Positions 1 to 8,747 of a stretch of 64,000 bases of DNA are shown piece after piece. Source of the DNA: RGIG1959 sp045540655 (GTDB lineage Bacteria; Bacillota; Clostridia; Oscillospirales; Acutalibacteraceae); the NCBI GenBank assembly GCA_045540655.1, contig JAZQHP010000032.1, positions 1-64,000 on the forward strand, written 5' to 3'. The first letter of the stretch is position 1. Each line of letters starts with the position of its first letter. The position numbers and the translations under genes are program-made. The notes under the pieces are model-generated. The model was not told the origin of the DNA and ran no database searches. It saw only the letters and a list, made by a program, of their open reading frames with translations.

Positions 1-2599
1 CGGTCTTTCTCCCGCCATTTCCATCGACCAAAAGACCACCTCCAAAAACCCCCGTTCCACGGTGGGTACCGTTACCGAGATCTATGATTACCTGCGTCTG
101 CTTTATGCCCGCATCGGCAAGCCTCATTGCCCTGTTTGCGGCAGAGAGATCGCCCAGCAAACGGTGGATCAGATCGTGGATCAGGTCTGCGCCCTTCCCG
201 AGCGCACCCGCCTGACCGTCTTGGCACCGGTGGTGCGGGGCAAAAAGGGTCGCCATGAAAAACTGTTGGAGGATGCCAAGCGCAGCGGCTTTGTGCGGGT
301 GCGGATCGACGGCAATCTTTACGATCTCTCCGAAGAGATCACCTTGGATAAGAATATCAAGCACTCCATCGAGATCGTGGTGGATCGCTTGGTGATGAAA
401 GAGGGCATTCAGCAGCGGCTGACCGATTCTTTGGAAACAGCACTCCATCAGGCAGACGGCTTGGTGCTGGTGGCACCCGAAGGGGAAGAGGAGATCCTCT
501 TTTCCCAAAACTTCACCTGCCCCGAGCACGGTTTTTCCATGGAAGAACTTTCTCCGCGGATGTTCTCCTTCAATAACCCCTTCGGTGCCTGCCCCGAGTG
601 TGACGGTTTGGGCTTTTTGATGAAGGTGGATCCTGCGTTGGTGGTACCAAAGCCTCAGCTTTCCGTGAATGAGGGTGCCATTAAGGCAAGCGGATGGTAT
701 CTTTCTTCCACCGATAATATCGCCAAAATGTATTTTAAGGCGTTGAGTAAAAAATATGATTTTTCTTTGGATACCCCCTTTGAGCAGTTGACCGAGCGGC
801 AACAGAATATTTTGCTTTACGGCAATAACGGGGAGAAGCTGGAGATGCAGCGCAATTCCTCCTTCGGTTCCATGAACTATAATACCGCTTTTGAAGGGGT
901 GGTTCCCAATCTGGAGCGGCGGTTTAAGGAGACCAACAGTGAATGGGTGCGCCGCGAGATCGAGATGGTTATGAGCGACTGCCCCTGCCCTTCCTGCCGC
1001 GGCAAGCGGTTGAAGTCCGATGTGCTGGCGGTCACGGTAGGGGAAAAGAACATTGCAGAGGTGACCGACCTTTCGGTGCATCAGGCAGTGGACTTTTTCA
1101 AAGGCCTCTCCCTTTCCGAAAAGGATCGCCTGATCGGAGAGCGGGTGCTGAAGGAAGTGATCGAGCGACTGAACTTTTTGAAGAGTGTGGGCTTGGATTA
1201 TCTGACCCTCTCCCGCAGTGCGGGAACCCTCTCGGGCGGAGAAAGCCAGCGGATCCGCTTGGCGACCCAGATCGGCTCTTCCCTGATGGGTGTGTTGTAT
1301 ATTCTGGACGAGCCGAGCATAGGTCTTCATCAGCGCGACAACGAAAAACTGCTGGATACCCTTCGTCGTCTTCGCGATCTCGGCAATACGCTGATTGTTG
1401 TCGAACACGACGAGGATACGATGCGCGCGGCGGATTATATTGTGGATATCGGTCCCGGTGCCGGTGTGCACGGCGGCGAAATCGTATGCGCGGGTACACC
1501 CGAAGAGGTGTGCGCCTGCGAGCACTCGGTAACAGGTGCCTATCTGAGCGGGCGGAAAGTGATTCCCGTACCGACCGAACGCCGAAAAGGCAACGGCCAT
1601 ACACTGACGGTGCGTGGTGCGCGGGAGAATAATCTGCAACATATTGATGTTTCTTTCCGCCTTGGAGCGCTTAACTGTGTAACCGGCGTGTCCGGATCGG
1701 GAAAATCCACACTTGTCAACGAAATATTGTATAAAACGCTCGCCAAAAAGCTCAACGGAGCACATACACACGCGGGCGAGTGTGAGGATATAGAGGGCAT
1801 TGAGTATCTCGATAAAGTGATCGATATCGATCAGTCGCCCATCGGCAGAACGCCGCGTTCCAATCCCGCGACGTATACAGGCGTGTTTACCGATATCCGT
1901 GAACTGTTCGCGTCGACCAAGGATGCCAAAATGCATGGATTCGGTCCCGGGCGATTCTCCTTCAACATCAAAGGCGGTCGTTGCGAAGCGTGCCAGGGCG
2001 ACGGTATCATCAAGATCGAAATGCACTTCCTGCCGGATGTGTACGTGCCGTGCGAAGTGTGTAAAGGCGAACGATACAATCGCGAAACGCTGGAAGTTCG
2101 CTATAAAGGAAAGAATATTTTCGATGTCCTGGATATGACCGTCGAAGAGGGTCTGAGCTTCTTTGAGGATATTCCCAAAATTGCCCGCAAACTCCGTACA
2201 CTTTACGAGGTCGGTCTGGGCTATATCAAGATCGGTCAAAGTTCCACCACGCTTTCGGGCGGTGAAGCACAACGCGTCAAACTGGCAACCGAGCTGTCCC
2301 GCCGCGCAACGGGGAAAACGGTGTATATTCTGGATGAGCCCACGACGGGACTTCATACGGAGGATGTCCGTCAGCTCATTGACGTGTTGCAACGTCTGGT
2401 GGACGGCGGCAATACCGTCATCGTTATCGAGCATAACCTCGATGTAATTAAAGTGGCGGATTATATTATCGATCTCGGTCCCGACGGCGGTAATCGCGGC
2501 GGAACCGTGGTTGCGAGCGGCACACCCGAAGAGGTGGCAACCGTCAAAGAATCGTATACCGCGCAATATTTGCGCCCTTTATTAAATGCTGGGAGATGA
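1..2599 (+). CDS. uvrA: UvrA, excinuclease ABC subunit A (5' end outside window)
   Basis: UvrA is the damage-sensing ATPase of UvrABC nucleotide excision repair. The gene enters the window already open: codons read from base 2 (GLSPAISIDQKTTSKNP), so about the first 95 residues, with the first Walker A, are missing and 865 residues remain. Visible are a CxxC pair (CPVCGREI), the insertion cysteines CPCPSCRGK, the first ABC signature LSGGESQRIRLATQ with Walker B YILDEPSIGL, the second Walker A GVSGSGKST, the C-terminal zinc module (CEACQGDG and CEVCKGE) and the second signature LSGGEAQRVKLATE with YILDEPTTGL. The GTG at 62 is an internal valine, not the start. Codon choice shifts sharply near base 1300 (see findings). 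Identity is certain; the 5' portion may be recombinant or an assembly join. Confidence 0.97.
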   Translation, partial: GLSPAISIDQKTTSKNPRSTVGTVTEIYDYLRLLYARIGKPHCPVCGREIAQQTVDQIVDQVCALPERTRLTVLAPVVRGKKGRHEKLLEDAKRSGFVRVRIDGNLYDLSEEITLDKNIKHSIEIVVDRLVMKEGIQQRLTDSLETALHQADGLVLVAPEGEEEILFSQNFTCPEHGFSMEELSPRMFSFNNPFGACPECDGLGFLMKVDPALVVPKPQLSVNEGAIKASGWYLSSTDNIAKMYFKALSKKYDFSLDTPFEQLTERQQNILLYGNNGEKLEMQRNSSFGSMNYNTAFEGVVPNLERRFKETNSEWVRREIEMVMSDCPCPSCRGKRLKSDVLAVTVGEKNIAEVTDLSVHQAVDFFKGLSLSEKDRLIGERVLKEVIERLNFLKSVGLDYLTLSRSAGTLSGGESQRIRLATQIGSSLMGVLYILDEPSIGLHQRDNEKLLDTLRRLRDLGNTLIVVEHDEDTMRAADYIVDIGPGAGVHGGEIVCAGTPEEVCACEHSVTGAYLSGRKVIPVPTERRKGNGHTLTVRGARENNLQHIDVSFRLGALNCVTGVSGSGKSTLVNEILYKTLAKKLNGAHTHAGECEDIEGIEYLDKVIDIDQSPIGRTPRSNPATYTGVFTDIRELFASTKDAKMHGFGPGRFSFNIKGGRCEACQGDGIIKIEMHFLPDVYVPCEVCKGERYNRETLEVRYKGKNIFDVLDMTVEEGLSFFEDIPKIARKLRTLYEVGLGYIKIGQSSTTLSGGEAQRVKLATELSRRATGKTVYILDEPTTGLHTEDVRQLIDVLQRLVDGGNTVIVIEHNLDVIKVADYIIDLGPDGGNRGGTVVASGTPEEVATVKESYTAQYLRPLLNAGR

Positions 2600-2603
2600 A
2601 TAC

Positions 2604-3617
2604 ATGCGCACCATGTTGAAAACACTGTGCGAAGCGTCGGGAGTCGGCGGTGTCGGTACCGTCGGACAAATCATTACCGATATGCTTTGCGACTATGCGG
2701 ATGAGATCGTTACCGATCCGCTGGGCAACATTGTTGCTTGGCATCACTCGGATACCGCCGATGCGCCGGTCGTGATGCTGGAAGCTCATATGGATGAAAT
2801 CGGATTTGTAGTAACGGAGATCGACGATCAAGGCTATATTCATGTAGCGGCATGCGGCGGTGTGGATAGCCGTGTGCTGGCGGCAGCTCCCGTCACGGTT
2901 TTGTGTGATCCGCCGCTTGACGGCGTGTTTTGCTCCACGCCGCCTCATCTGGCCGATAAAAACGATGAAATCAAGCCGCTTGCTGATATGGGGATTGATG
3001 TCGGTCTGACGCCGTCGGAAGTGAATGACCGCGTGTCACTCGGCACGCGTGTGGCGTTCGCTTCGCCGTTTCGCGCGGTGGGCGAGCACACGGTTTGCAC
3101 CAAAGCCCTTGACAATCGTGCCGGCTGTGCAGCAGTGATAACGGCGTTTCAGATGCTTTGCCTGGAATCGCTTCCGTTTCACATCGCGGCGATGTTTGCC
3201 GTTCAGGAGGAAATCGGCGGTGCGGGCGCGCTGACAGGTGCGTTTTCTACCGAACCGACAGTCGCAATTGTCACAGATGTCAGTTTCGCGTACACCCCCG
3301 ATGCACCCGCGCATGAATGCGGTGTGTTCGGAGAGGGTCCGATGCTCGGAGTCGCACCGGGACTGGATCGTTCGCTGATCGAAAAAGCGAAAACGGCGGC
3401 AAACTCGCTGGATATTCCTCTGCAATACGAGGTGATGGGCGGCAGTACCGGTACGGATGCCGACAAAATTCAAACCTCGCGCATCGGCGTTCGCACAGCG
3501 CTGATTTCAATTCCTCTGCGTTATATGCACACTCCGACGGAAATGGCCGATGTGCGGGATGTGGAGAATACGGCGCGTCTGATGGCGGCGCTCGCAAAGG
3601 AGGCGGTCGTATGCTGA
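2604..3617 (+). CDS. M42 family metallopeptidase (glutamyl aminopeptidase-like), paralogue 1
   Basis: A di-metal aminopeptidase of family M42, expected to trim peptides in the cytoplasm as a large oligomer; its substrate cannot be told. The 337 residues carry the full ligand set: His62 in AHMDEIG, Asp170 in ALDNRAGC, the Glu pair 202-203 in QEEIGGAG, Asp225 in VTDVSF and His309 in MHTPTEM. I chose the ATG at 2604 because GGGAG lies 8 bases before it; an ATG at 2586 overlaps uvrA and has no such site. It follows uvrA by 4 bases and overlaps the next M42 gene by 7, so all are probably cotranscribed. Clostridia often carry two or three M42 paralogues side by side. Confidence 0.93.
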   Translation: MRTMLKTLCEASGVGGVGTVGQIITDMLCDYADEIVTDPLGNIVAWHHSDTADAPVVMLEAHMDEIGFVVTEIDDQGYIHVAACGGVDSRVLAAAPVTVLCDPPLDGVFCSTPPHLADKNDEIKPLADMGIDVGLTPSEVNDRVSLGTRVAFASPFRAVGEHTVCTKALDNRAGCAAVITAFQMLCLESLPFHIAAMFAVQEEIGGAGALTGAFSTEPTVAIVTDVSFAYTPDAPAHECGVFGEGPMLGVAPGLDRSLIEKAKTAANSLDIPLQYEVMGGSTGTDADKIQTSRIGVRTALISIPLRYMHTPTEMADVRDVENTARLMAALAKEAVVC

Positions 3618-4624
3618 CGTATCTTCGTGAACTTTGTTCACTCGACGGCGTGTCGGGTGATGAAGCCCCTGTACGTGAATATATCCGTGCGAAGCTCGAG
3701 GCGATTGAACATGTGGATATAATCAAGGAGGATGCACTCGGCAATTTGCTGGTGCATCTGAAAGGACAAACGTCCGCCGAAAAAACCGTTATGATTGCCG
3801 CGCATATGGACGAAGTCGGCATGATTGTCACAGGCTACACCGAAGACGGACTGCTGCGTTTTTCCACGGTCGGAGGCATCAGCAAAGCCGTCATGATCGG
3901 ACGCACTGTCCGTATTCGCGATATGTTCGGTGTGATCGGTTGTAAAGCCATTCACATGTGCAAAGGGGACGAAAAGACCACCCTTCCTTCCGCGGATTTG
4001 CTGATTGATATCGGCGCTTGCAATAAAGAAGAAGCCGCTTGCCGTGTCTCCATCGGAGACAGCGTGGTATTTGATACGGAATTTGCGCAGATGGGAGAGT
4101 TGGTGCGCGGACGTGCCATTGATGACCGCGCAGGATGTGCTGTCCTTTTGAAATTGGCACAGACACAGCCCAAAACCGGGATGTGGCTTGCCTTTACCGT
4201 TCAGGAAGAAATCGGCTTACGCGGTGCAAAAACTGCCGCGTTTCAAGTGGATCCGTCGGTGGCCGTGGTTGTGGATGCCACAACGGCGGCGGACACGTGC
4301 GGTGTACCGAAAGCAAAGCAGGTGTGCGCTGTCAATCACGGCGCTGTCGTATCGTTTATGGACGGTCGCACGTTGTATGACAAGGCTTTGTATGAACGCA
4401 TTATGGAAACGGCGCAGACGTGCGGTATTCCCGCACAACCCAAATCGATGGTGGCAGGCGGAAACGACGCAGGGGCGATCCAGACCGCCGCTCACGGCGC
4501 GAAAGTAGCGGCGATTTCTCTTCCTTGCCGCTATATTCATTCGCCGTCCTGCGTGCTGTCGATGCAAGATATGGATGCGGTTTACCAACTGATCACGGCG
4601 CTGATCGAGCGCTCGGTATTGTGA
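3611..4624 (+). CDS. M42 family metallopeptidase, paralogue 2
   Basis: Second M42 aminopeptidase-like protein, 337 residues. Metal and catalytic residues are conserved: His65 in AHMDEVG, Asp171 in AIDDRAGC, Glu199-Glu200 in QEEIGLRGA, Asp222 in VVDATT, and the late histidine in YIHSPSC. The ATG at 3611 lies inside the end of the upstream gene (ATGCTGA overlap) and is preceded by AAAGGAGG at 3596-3603, so translation is likely coupled. It diverges clearly from paralogue 1 (for example IDDR for LDNR), which suggests an old duplication and different peptide preference. The stop overlaps the next start by 4 bases. Members are often annotated as cellulase M or endoglucanase, which is an outdated name. 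Confidence 0.92.
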   Translation: MLTYLRELCSLDGVSGDEAPVREYIRAKLEAIEHVDIIKEDALGNLLVHLKGQTSAEKTVMIAAHMDEVGMIVTGYTEDGLLRFSTVGGISKAVMIGRTVRIRDMFGVIGCKAIHMCKGDEKTTLPSADLLIDIGACNKEEAACRVSIGDSVVFDTEFAQMGELVRGRAIDDRAGCAVLLKLAQTQPKTGMWLAFTVQEEIGLRGAKTAAFQVDPSVAVVVDATTAADTCGVPKAKQVCAVNHGAVVSFMDGRTLYDKALYERIMETAQTCGIPAQPKSMVAGGNDAGAIQTAAHGAKVAAISLPCRYIHSPSCVLSMQDMDAVYQLITALIERSVL

Positions 4625-5358
4625 TCGCGCAGGTAGCGGGCCATGGCCCGCAGGAATGGAATTCTACTGCGTCCGAGGCATTGCTGAAAATATGCGGACA
4701 ATTTGCCGCTTACGGTGCCGATCGCGGCTTTTTACGGTTTTACGAAGACGAACACGGCAATAAACTGTCGATTCTTGATACCCAGGCGACTTTACATGCA
4801 AGTGCAGACACAGAGGAAATGCGCCTGTTTTTAACGATGGACCCGTCTGTGACCGCCGTGCGTACCGATGCTAAAACGGCTAAATTGCTTGCAAAAGAAT
4901 GGGGAACGACGCCTTGCTGTGAAGCGGTTATGACCGCACCGCTGCATGCCGATGCCGATGCTCGTGCGCAAGACGTTCCTTTAAGAGATATGTACCGCGT
5001 TTTGCATGAAGGTTTCGGCAATACCATGCCGCCGTTTGACGTGTGGTATGCCGATGCGCATCATCGCTTTCGACGTGATTTGTGCCGCGCGGTGGCGGTA
5101 TACGAGGAGGGGACTCCTGTGGCAGTGGCGATGACGGTTGCGGAATGTGAAACGGCAGCGCTGATCGGTGCGGTTGCCACCTTGCCGTCTGCGCGTGGAA
5201 AGGGGTATGCTTCGGCGTGTGTGCTGACGCTCAGCCATCACCTGCAACAGCTTGGCAAAACGGTCTTTTTATCCCCCAAAAACCCGTATGCTCATGCGCT
5301 TTATAAACGAATCGGGTTTACCGTTGTCGGTGAATGGGGACAGGTAACCCGTTCATAA
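4621..5358 (+). CDS. GNAT family N-acetyltransferase
   Basis: The 245-residue product has a GNAT-like C-terminal half: the run ATLPSARGKGYASACVLTLS fits the acetyl-CoA pyrophosphate loop (Q/RxxGxG/A), followed by FLSPKNPYAHALYKRIGF, the usual closing motif of the fold. The first ~110 residues are a separate, poorly conserved domain. GTG at 4621 is taken as start because it overlaps the M42 stop as GTGA, a coupled arrangement repeated in this window; longer readings run through the upstream gene. Position directly after two aminopeptidases suggests acetylation of amino acids, peptides or a small molecule, but substrate is unknown. Confidence 0.8.
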   Translation: MIAQVAGHGPQEWNSTASEALLKICGQFAAYGADRGFLRFYEDEHGNKLSILDTQATLHASADTEEMRLFLTMDPSVTAVRTDAKTAKLLAKEWGTTPCCEAVMTAPLHADADARAQDVPLRDMYRVLHEGFGNTMPPFDVWYADAHHRFRRDLCRAVAVYEEGTPVAVAMTVAECETAALIGAVATLPSARGKGYASACVLTLSHHLQQLGKTVFLSPKNPYAHALYKRIGFTVVGEWGQVTRS

Positions 5359-5378
5359 CAGAAAGGAAATGACAATTG

Positions 5379-6653
5379 ATGGAAACACCTTTTTTTGATA
5401 TTCCGCAGTCCTTACGGGACGCATCCGACCGTGCTGTGCAAACCATTCAACCGATTCTGGATCGGATCGATGCGATCACCGAATATAATCAGCAGAAAAT
5501 GCTGTCCGCTTTTATCGAGCATCATGTCAGCGAAACCTACTTTGTTCCTACCACGGGATACGGTTACGGCGATCGCGGACGCGACAAACTGGATGAACTG
5601 TTTGCGACGGTCATGGGTACGGAAGATGCGTTGATCCGCCATTCCATTGTTTCGGGAACGCACGCGATCACGATCGCCTTATTCGGCGTGTTACGGCCCG
5701 GGGATGTGTTGCTCGCGGCAACCGGCGCTCCGTATGATACGCTTCTCGGGGTCATCGGTGTCGGTGAACACAACGATGGGTCGCTGGCGGATTTTGGCGT
5801 CGGTTACGAGGAAGTACCGCTTCGGAATCATATGCCCGATCTTGCCGGGATTCGGGAAGCGCTCAAAAAGAATCCGCGGATTCGCGTGGTACATGTGCAG
5901 CGGTCTCGCGGCTATTCGTTGCGTCCGTCGTTGACGGTTGCGCAGATCGGGGAGATCGTGACGGCTGTTCGGAGCGTTCGCCCTGATGCGATTGTGTTTG
6001 TGGACAACTGCTACGGCGAGTTTGTTGAACGCACGGAGCCTTCGGCTGTCGGCGTCGATCTGATGGCGGGCTCACTGATTAAGAATCCCGGTGGCGGTAT
6101 TGCCGAAAACGGCGGATACATCTGCGGGCGGAAAGATCTTGTTGAACAGTGCTCCTATCGTATGACTACCCCCGGACTCGGACGGGAGGTCGGAGCCTCT
6201 CTCGGACACAATCGCTCGCTGTACATGGGACTCTTTCATGCGCCGCATGTGGTGGGAGAAGCGCTGAAAACTGCTGTTTTTGCCTCGGCGCTGTTTGAAG
6301 CTTTCGGCTATACCGTCAGTCCGACTCCGCTTGAGGAACGCGCTGACATTATTCAGGCGATCTGTCTGAACGATGCCCCGTCTCTGGTGGCTTTTTGCCA
6401 GGGCATGCAACAAGGAGCCCCGGTGGATGCGTTTGTAGTTCCCGAGCCGTGGGATATGCCCGGCTATGACGATCAGGTGATCATGGCGGCGGGCGCATTT
6501 ACGGCGGGCGCATCTATTGAATTGTCGGCGGATGCGCCGCTTCGCGAGCCCTTTGCGGCGTACATGCAGGGTGGTCTCAACTTCCATTCTGGCAAGCTCG
6601 GTGTGCTGTTAGCTGCCCGTTCCATGATGGAAAAAGGGATTTTAAAACTCTGA
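5379..6653 (+). CDS. Aluminium-resistance / methionine gamma-lyase-like PLP enzyme
   Basis: A 424-residue fold-type I PLP-dependent protein of the family annotated as aluminium resistance protein or methionine gamma-lyase family in Bacillota. Typical signs are the N-terminal YVPTTGYGYGDRGRD-like segment (here FVPTTGYGYGDRGRDKLDEL), SGTHAIT after the first helix, the cofactor aspartate in VDNCYGEFVE, and the likely PLP lysine in GSLIKNPGGGIAENGGYI. The ATG at 5379 is favoured; TTG at 5376 is possible and sits nearer to AAAGGA at 5362. True activity of the family is not well established: it resembles cystathionine/methionine lyases, but aluminium tolerance is only a historic label. It is 20 bases after the GNAT gene. 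Confidence 0.85.
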   Translation: METPFFDIPQSLRDASDRAVQTIQPILDRIDAITEYNQQKMLSAFIEHHVSETYFVPTTGYGYGDRGRDKLDELFATVMGTEDALIRHSIVSGTHAITIALFGVLRPGDVLLAATGAPYDTLLGVIGVGEHNDGSLADFGVGYEEVPLRNHMPDLAGIREALKKNPRIRVVHVQRSRGYSLRPSLTVAQIGEIVTAVRSVRPDAIVFVDNCYGEFVERTEPSAVGVDLMAGSLIKNPGGGIAENGGYICGRKDLVEQCSYRMTTPGLGREVGASLGHNRSLYMGLFHAPHVVGEALKTAVFASALFEAFGYTVSPTPLEERADIIQAICLNDAPSLVAFCQGMQQGAPVDAFVVPEPWDMPGYDDQVIMAAGAFTAGASIELSADAPLREPFAAYMQGGLNFHSGKLGVLLAARSMMEKGILKL

Positions 6654-6731
6654 TTTCTGAAAGTTTACAATTCGTTGATTATATTTGAGCAGAGATACTG
6701 TATGATAAGGCAAAGGCGGTGTTAACGGTCG

Positions 6732-7625
6732 ATGTTTGGATATATTCGTGTGTTTCAACCGGAATTGACTTATCGGGAATATGAACAATATCGCGGTATC
6801 TACTGCTCTTTGTGTGAAGCGCTCGGCAAGCGCTACGGAGCGGCGGCACGCATGACGCTTAGCTACGACTTTACCTTTCTGGCGATGTTTCGCATGGCTC
6901 TGCTGAATGAACAGCCGACGTTTACGGTCGGACGATGTCCGTTTCGTCCCGCAAAAAAACGGGCGTTCTGTGATCCTGCGTCCGTAACGTCGCTGGATTA
7001 TGCCGCGGACACTGCTATGATCCTGACCTATTATAAATTGAGCGATACCGTTTGCGATGAACGATTTTTCAAGAAAATCGTTGCCCGTATCTCGCGCCGG
7101 TTATTATCGCGCGATTTTAAAAAAGCCGTGTCCCGTCGTCCGCAGGAAGCTTCGTGGGCGAAGGAGTTTATGAATGCTCAGACAGAGGTAGAAGGCGCGG
7201 ATCATCCGTCGCTGGATGCCGCGGCGCATCCGACAGCTGTCTTTTTGTCAAAACTCGCCTCGGCATCGGCGTCGGAAGATGATCGCGATACCGCCGAACG
7301 CTTCGGCTATTGTCTGGGGCGGTTTATCTACATGGCTGATGCCGCTGATGATGCGGAGGACGACAAAAAACACGGATCGTTCAATGCGTATGTACAGGCA
7401 TTTCCGCACGACTTTAATAACGGCGTAATGGGGGAGGAGCTCCGGGAGTATATCTCACAATCTCTTCACAATACCGTTGCTGTGTGCACGGAGTGTTATG
7501 AACAGCTGCCGATCACCTGCTTTGACTCGATTATGCGTAATATTTTGTATTGTGGATTGCCGTCGGTGATCCATCGTATTCAACATTCACCAGAAGGAGG
7601 AGCTTCCGATGAGAAATCCGTATGA
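6732..7625 (+). CDS. DUF5685 family protein
   Basis: A 297-residue soluble protein that I assign to DUF5685 from its start (MFGYIRVFQPEL, then EYEQYRGIYCSLCEALGK). Function is unknown. The N-terminal half carries CSLC and a second Cys cluster (GRCPFRPAKKRAFC); the C-terminal half contains an acidic helix with DAADDAEDDKKH and late cysteines (VCTECYEQLPITC, NILYCG). This mix of Cys, His and acidic residues would suit metal binding, which is inference. The ATG at 6732 fits the family start, with a weak ribosome-binding site. It overlaps the J-domain gene by 17 bases, so both are likely made together and act in one process. Four genes to 9995 look like one unit. Confidence 0.8.
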   Translation: MFGYIRVFQPELTYREYEQYRGIYCSLCEALGKRYGAAARMTLSYDFTFLAMFRMALLNEQPTFTVGRCPFRPAKKRAFCDPASVTSLDYAADTAMILTYYKLSDTVCDERFFKKIVARISRRLLSRDFKKAVSRRPQEASWAKEFMNAQTEVEGADHPSLDAAAHPTAVFLSKLASASASEDDRDTAERFGYCLGRFIYMADAADDAEDDKKHGSFNAYVQAFPHDFNNGVMGEELREYISQSLHNTVAVCTECYEQLPITCFDSIMRNILYCGLPSVIHRIQHSPEGGASDEKSV

Positions 7626-8181
7626 CGTATTGGGCATACCTGTGTCTGCTTCGGACGAGGAGATCAAAACCGCCTATCGGAATCTCGCCCGTAAGTACCA
7701 CCCCGATCAGTATAATAACAATCCGCTGTCGGATCTGGCGCAGGAAAAGATGAAGGAAATCAACGAGGCGTACGATACGATTATCAAGGAACGTCAGGCT
7801 CGCGGCAGTGGTTCTGCAACGAATTTTTCCGATATCCGTGCATTGATCGCTCAGCGGCGTTATGCACAAGCAGAAGAATTGCTTGACGGCGTTCCCGCGG
7901 CATCGCGGAATGCAGAATGGCATTACCTGAAAGGTCAGGTGTTGTATCAGAAAGGCTGGCTCGAAGAAGCCAACCGCCATTTCACATACGCCTCCAACAT
8001 GGATCCGAATAATGCGGAATATCGCGCGGCGGTGAATCGTGCCGCTAACCAACGCTCCGGCGGATACACCCAGAATGGGCCGCGCGGATGCACCTGCTCG
8101 CCGTGTGATGTTTGCAGTACGCTGATTTGCGCGGACTGTTGCTGTGAATGCATGGGCAGTGATTGCATTTCCTGTTGCTGA
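7609..8181 (+). CDS. J-domain protein with cysteine-rich C-terminal tail
   Basis: An N-terminal J domain (about residues 3-68, RNPYDVLGIPVSASDEEIK with the HPD tripeptide at 31-33) indicates a co-chaperone that stimulates an Hsp70 ATPase. It is not DnaJ itself: there is no G/F region and no CxxCxGxG zinc repeat. Residues ~80-150 form a TPR-like helical segment (AQAEELLDGVPA, EWHYLKGQVLYQKGWLEEA). The last 31 residues (160-190) hold 12 cysteines, including DCCCEC and SCC. The start at 7609 follows AAGGAGG well spaced. No dnaK or grpE is present here. The tail could bind metal or be lipidated; neither is shown by sequence. Confidence 0.9.
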   Translation: MRNPYDVLGIPVSASDEEIKTAYRNLARKYHPDQYNNNPLSDLAQEKMKEINEAYDTIIKERQARGSGSATNFSDIRALIAQRRYAQAEELLDGVPAASRNAEWHYLKGQVLYQKGWLEEANRHFTYASNMDPNNAEYRAAVNRAANQRSGGYTQNGPRGCTCSPCDVCSTLICADCCCECMGSDCISCC

Positions 8182-8195
8182 TCGGAGGGGTACTC

Positions 8196-8720
8196 ATGAC
8201 TGTGTCCCGCCGTGTAGCGTTTTGCGGCGTATTGTCGTCGCTGGCGATGATCATCCTGTTTGCCACCTTCTTTCCCTACGGAACAGTGGCGCTTACCGCT
8301 CTTGCAGGACTGATGCTTGTGCCGTCTTCACTGGAACTCGGCTCGCGATTCGGTTGGGCTTGCTACGGTGTTACCGCGTTGTTGACACTGTTGCTGGTGC
8401 CGTCTATACCTGCAAAAGTAATGTATATCCTGTTTTTCGGGTTTTATCCGCTCGTGCAGCTTCGGGTGAATCTGTGGCATAGCCGAGCGGCACAGTGGAT
8501 TGTCAAAGCCATCTTGTTGAATGCGGCACTCGCGCTGGCAATGGTACTTTGGTTGACGGTACTGGCGGGTGACGCTGTGCGCGGCATAGATCGTTGGATT
8601 CTGATTGCCGCCGTTCCGCTTGCAAACGTATTGTTTATGGTGTATGATGCGGTGCTTTGGCAAATCGTCGGTATGTACCGCGTACGACTGCATCCGTTTA
8701 TTTCCAAATGGTTGCGTTGA
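8196..8720 (+). CDS. Integral membrane protein of the DUF5685/J-protein cluster
   Basis: A 174-residue very hydrophobic protein with about five or six membrane segments (for example VLSSLAMIILFATFF, TALLTLLLVPSI, VMYILFFGFYPLVQL, ILLNAALALAMVLWLTVL). The start ATG at 8196 has GGAGGGG six bases upstream; it begins 14 bases after the J-protein stop. The opening RRVAFCGVLSSLAMI recalls substrate-binding (S) components of ECF transporters, but I see no diagnostic motif and no T or ATPase subunit nearby, so this is only a resemblance. The short basic N-terminus fits an inside orientation. It is best read as a membrane partner of its neighbours. Confidence 0.75.
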   Translation: MTVSRRVAFCGVLSSLAMIILFATFFPYGTVALTALAGLMLVPSSLELGSRFGWACYGVTALLTLLLVPSIPAKVMYILFFGFYPLVQLRVNLWHSRAAQWIVKAILLNAALALAMVLWLTVLAGDAVRGIDRWILIAAVPLANVLFMVYDAVLWQIVGMYRVRLHPFISKWLR

Positions 8721-8747
8721 TTATCTTTTGACGGAGAGTAAAAGATT

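Noticed and set aside
943..2447. Several open frames on both strands inside uvrA
   Set aside because: They lack ribosome-binding sites and family features, and lie entirely within an unmistakable uvrA frame; they follow from codon bias.
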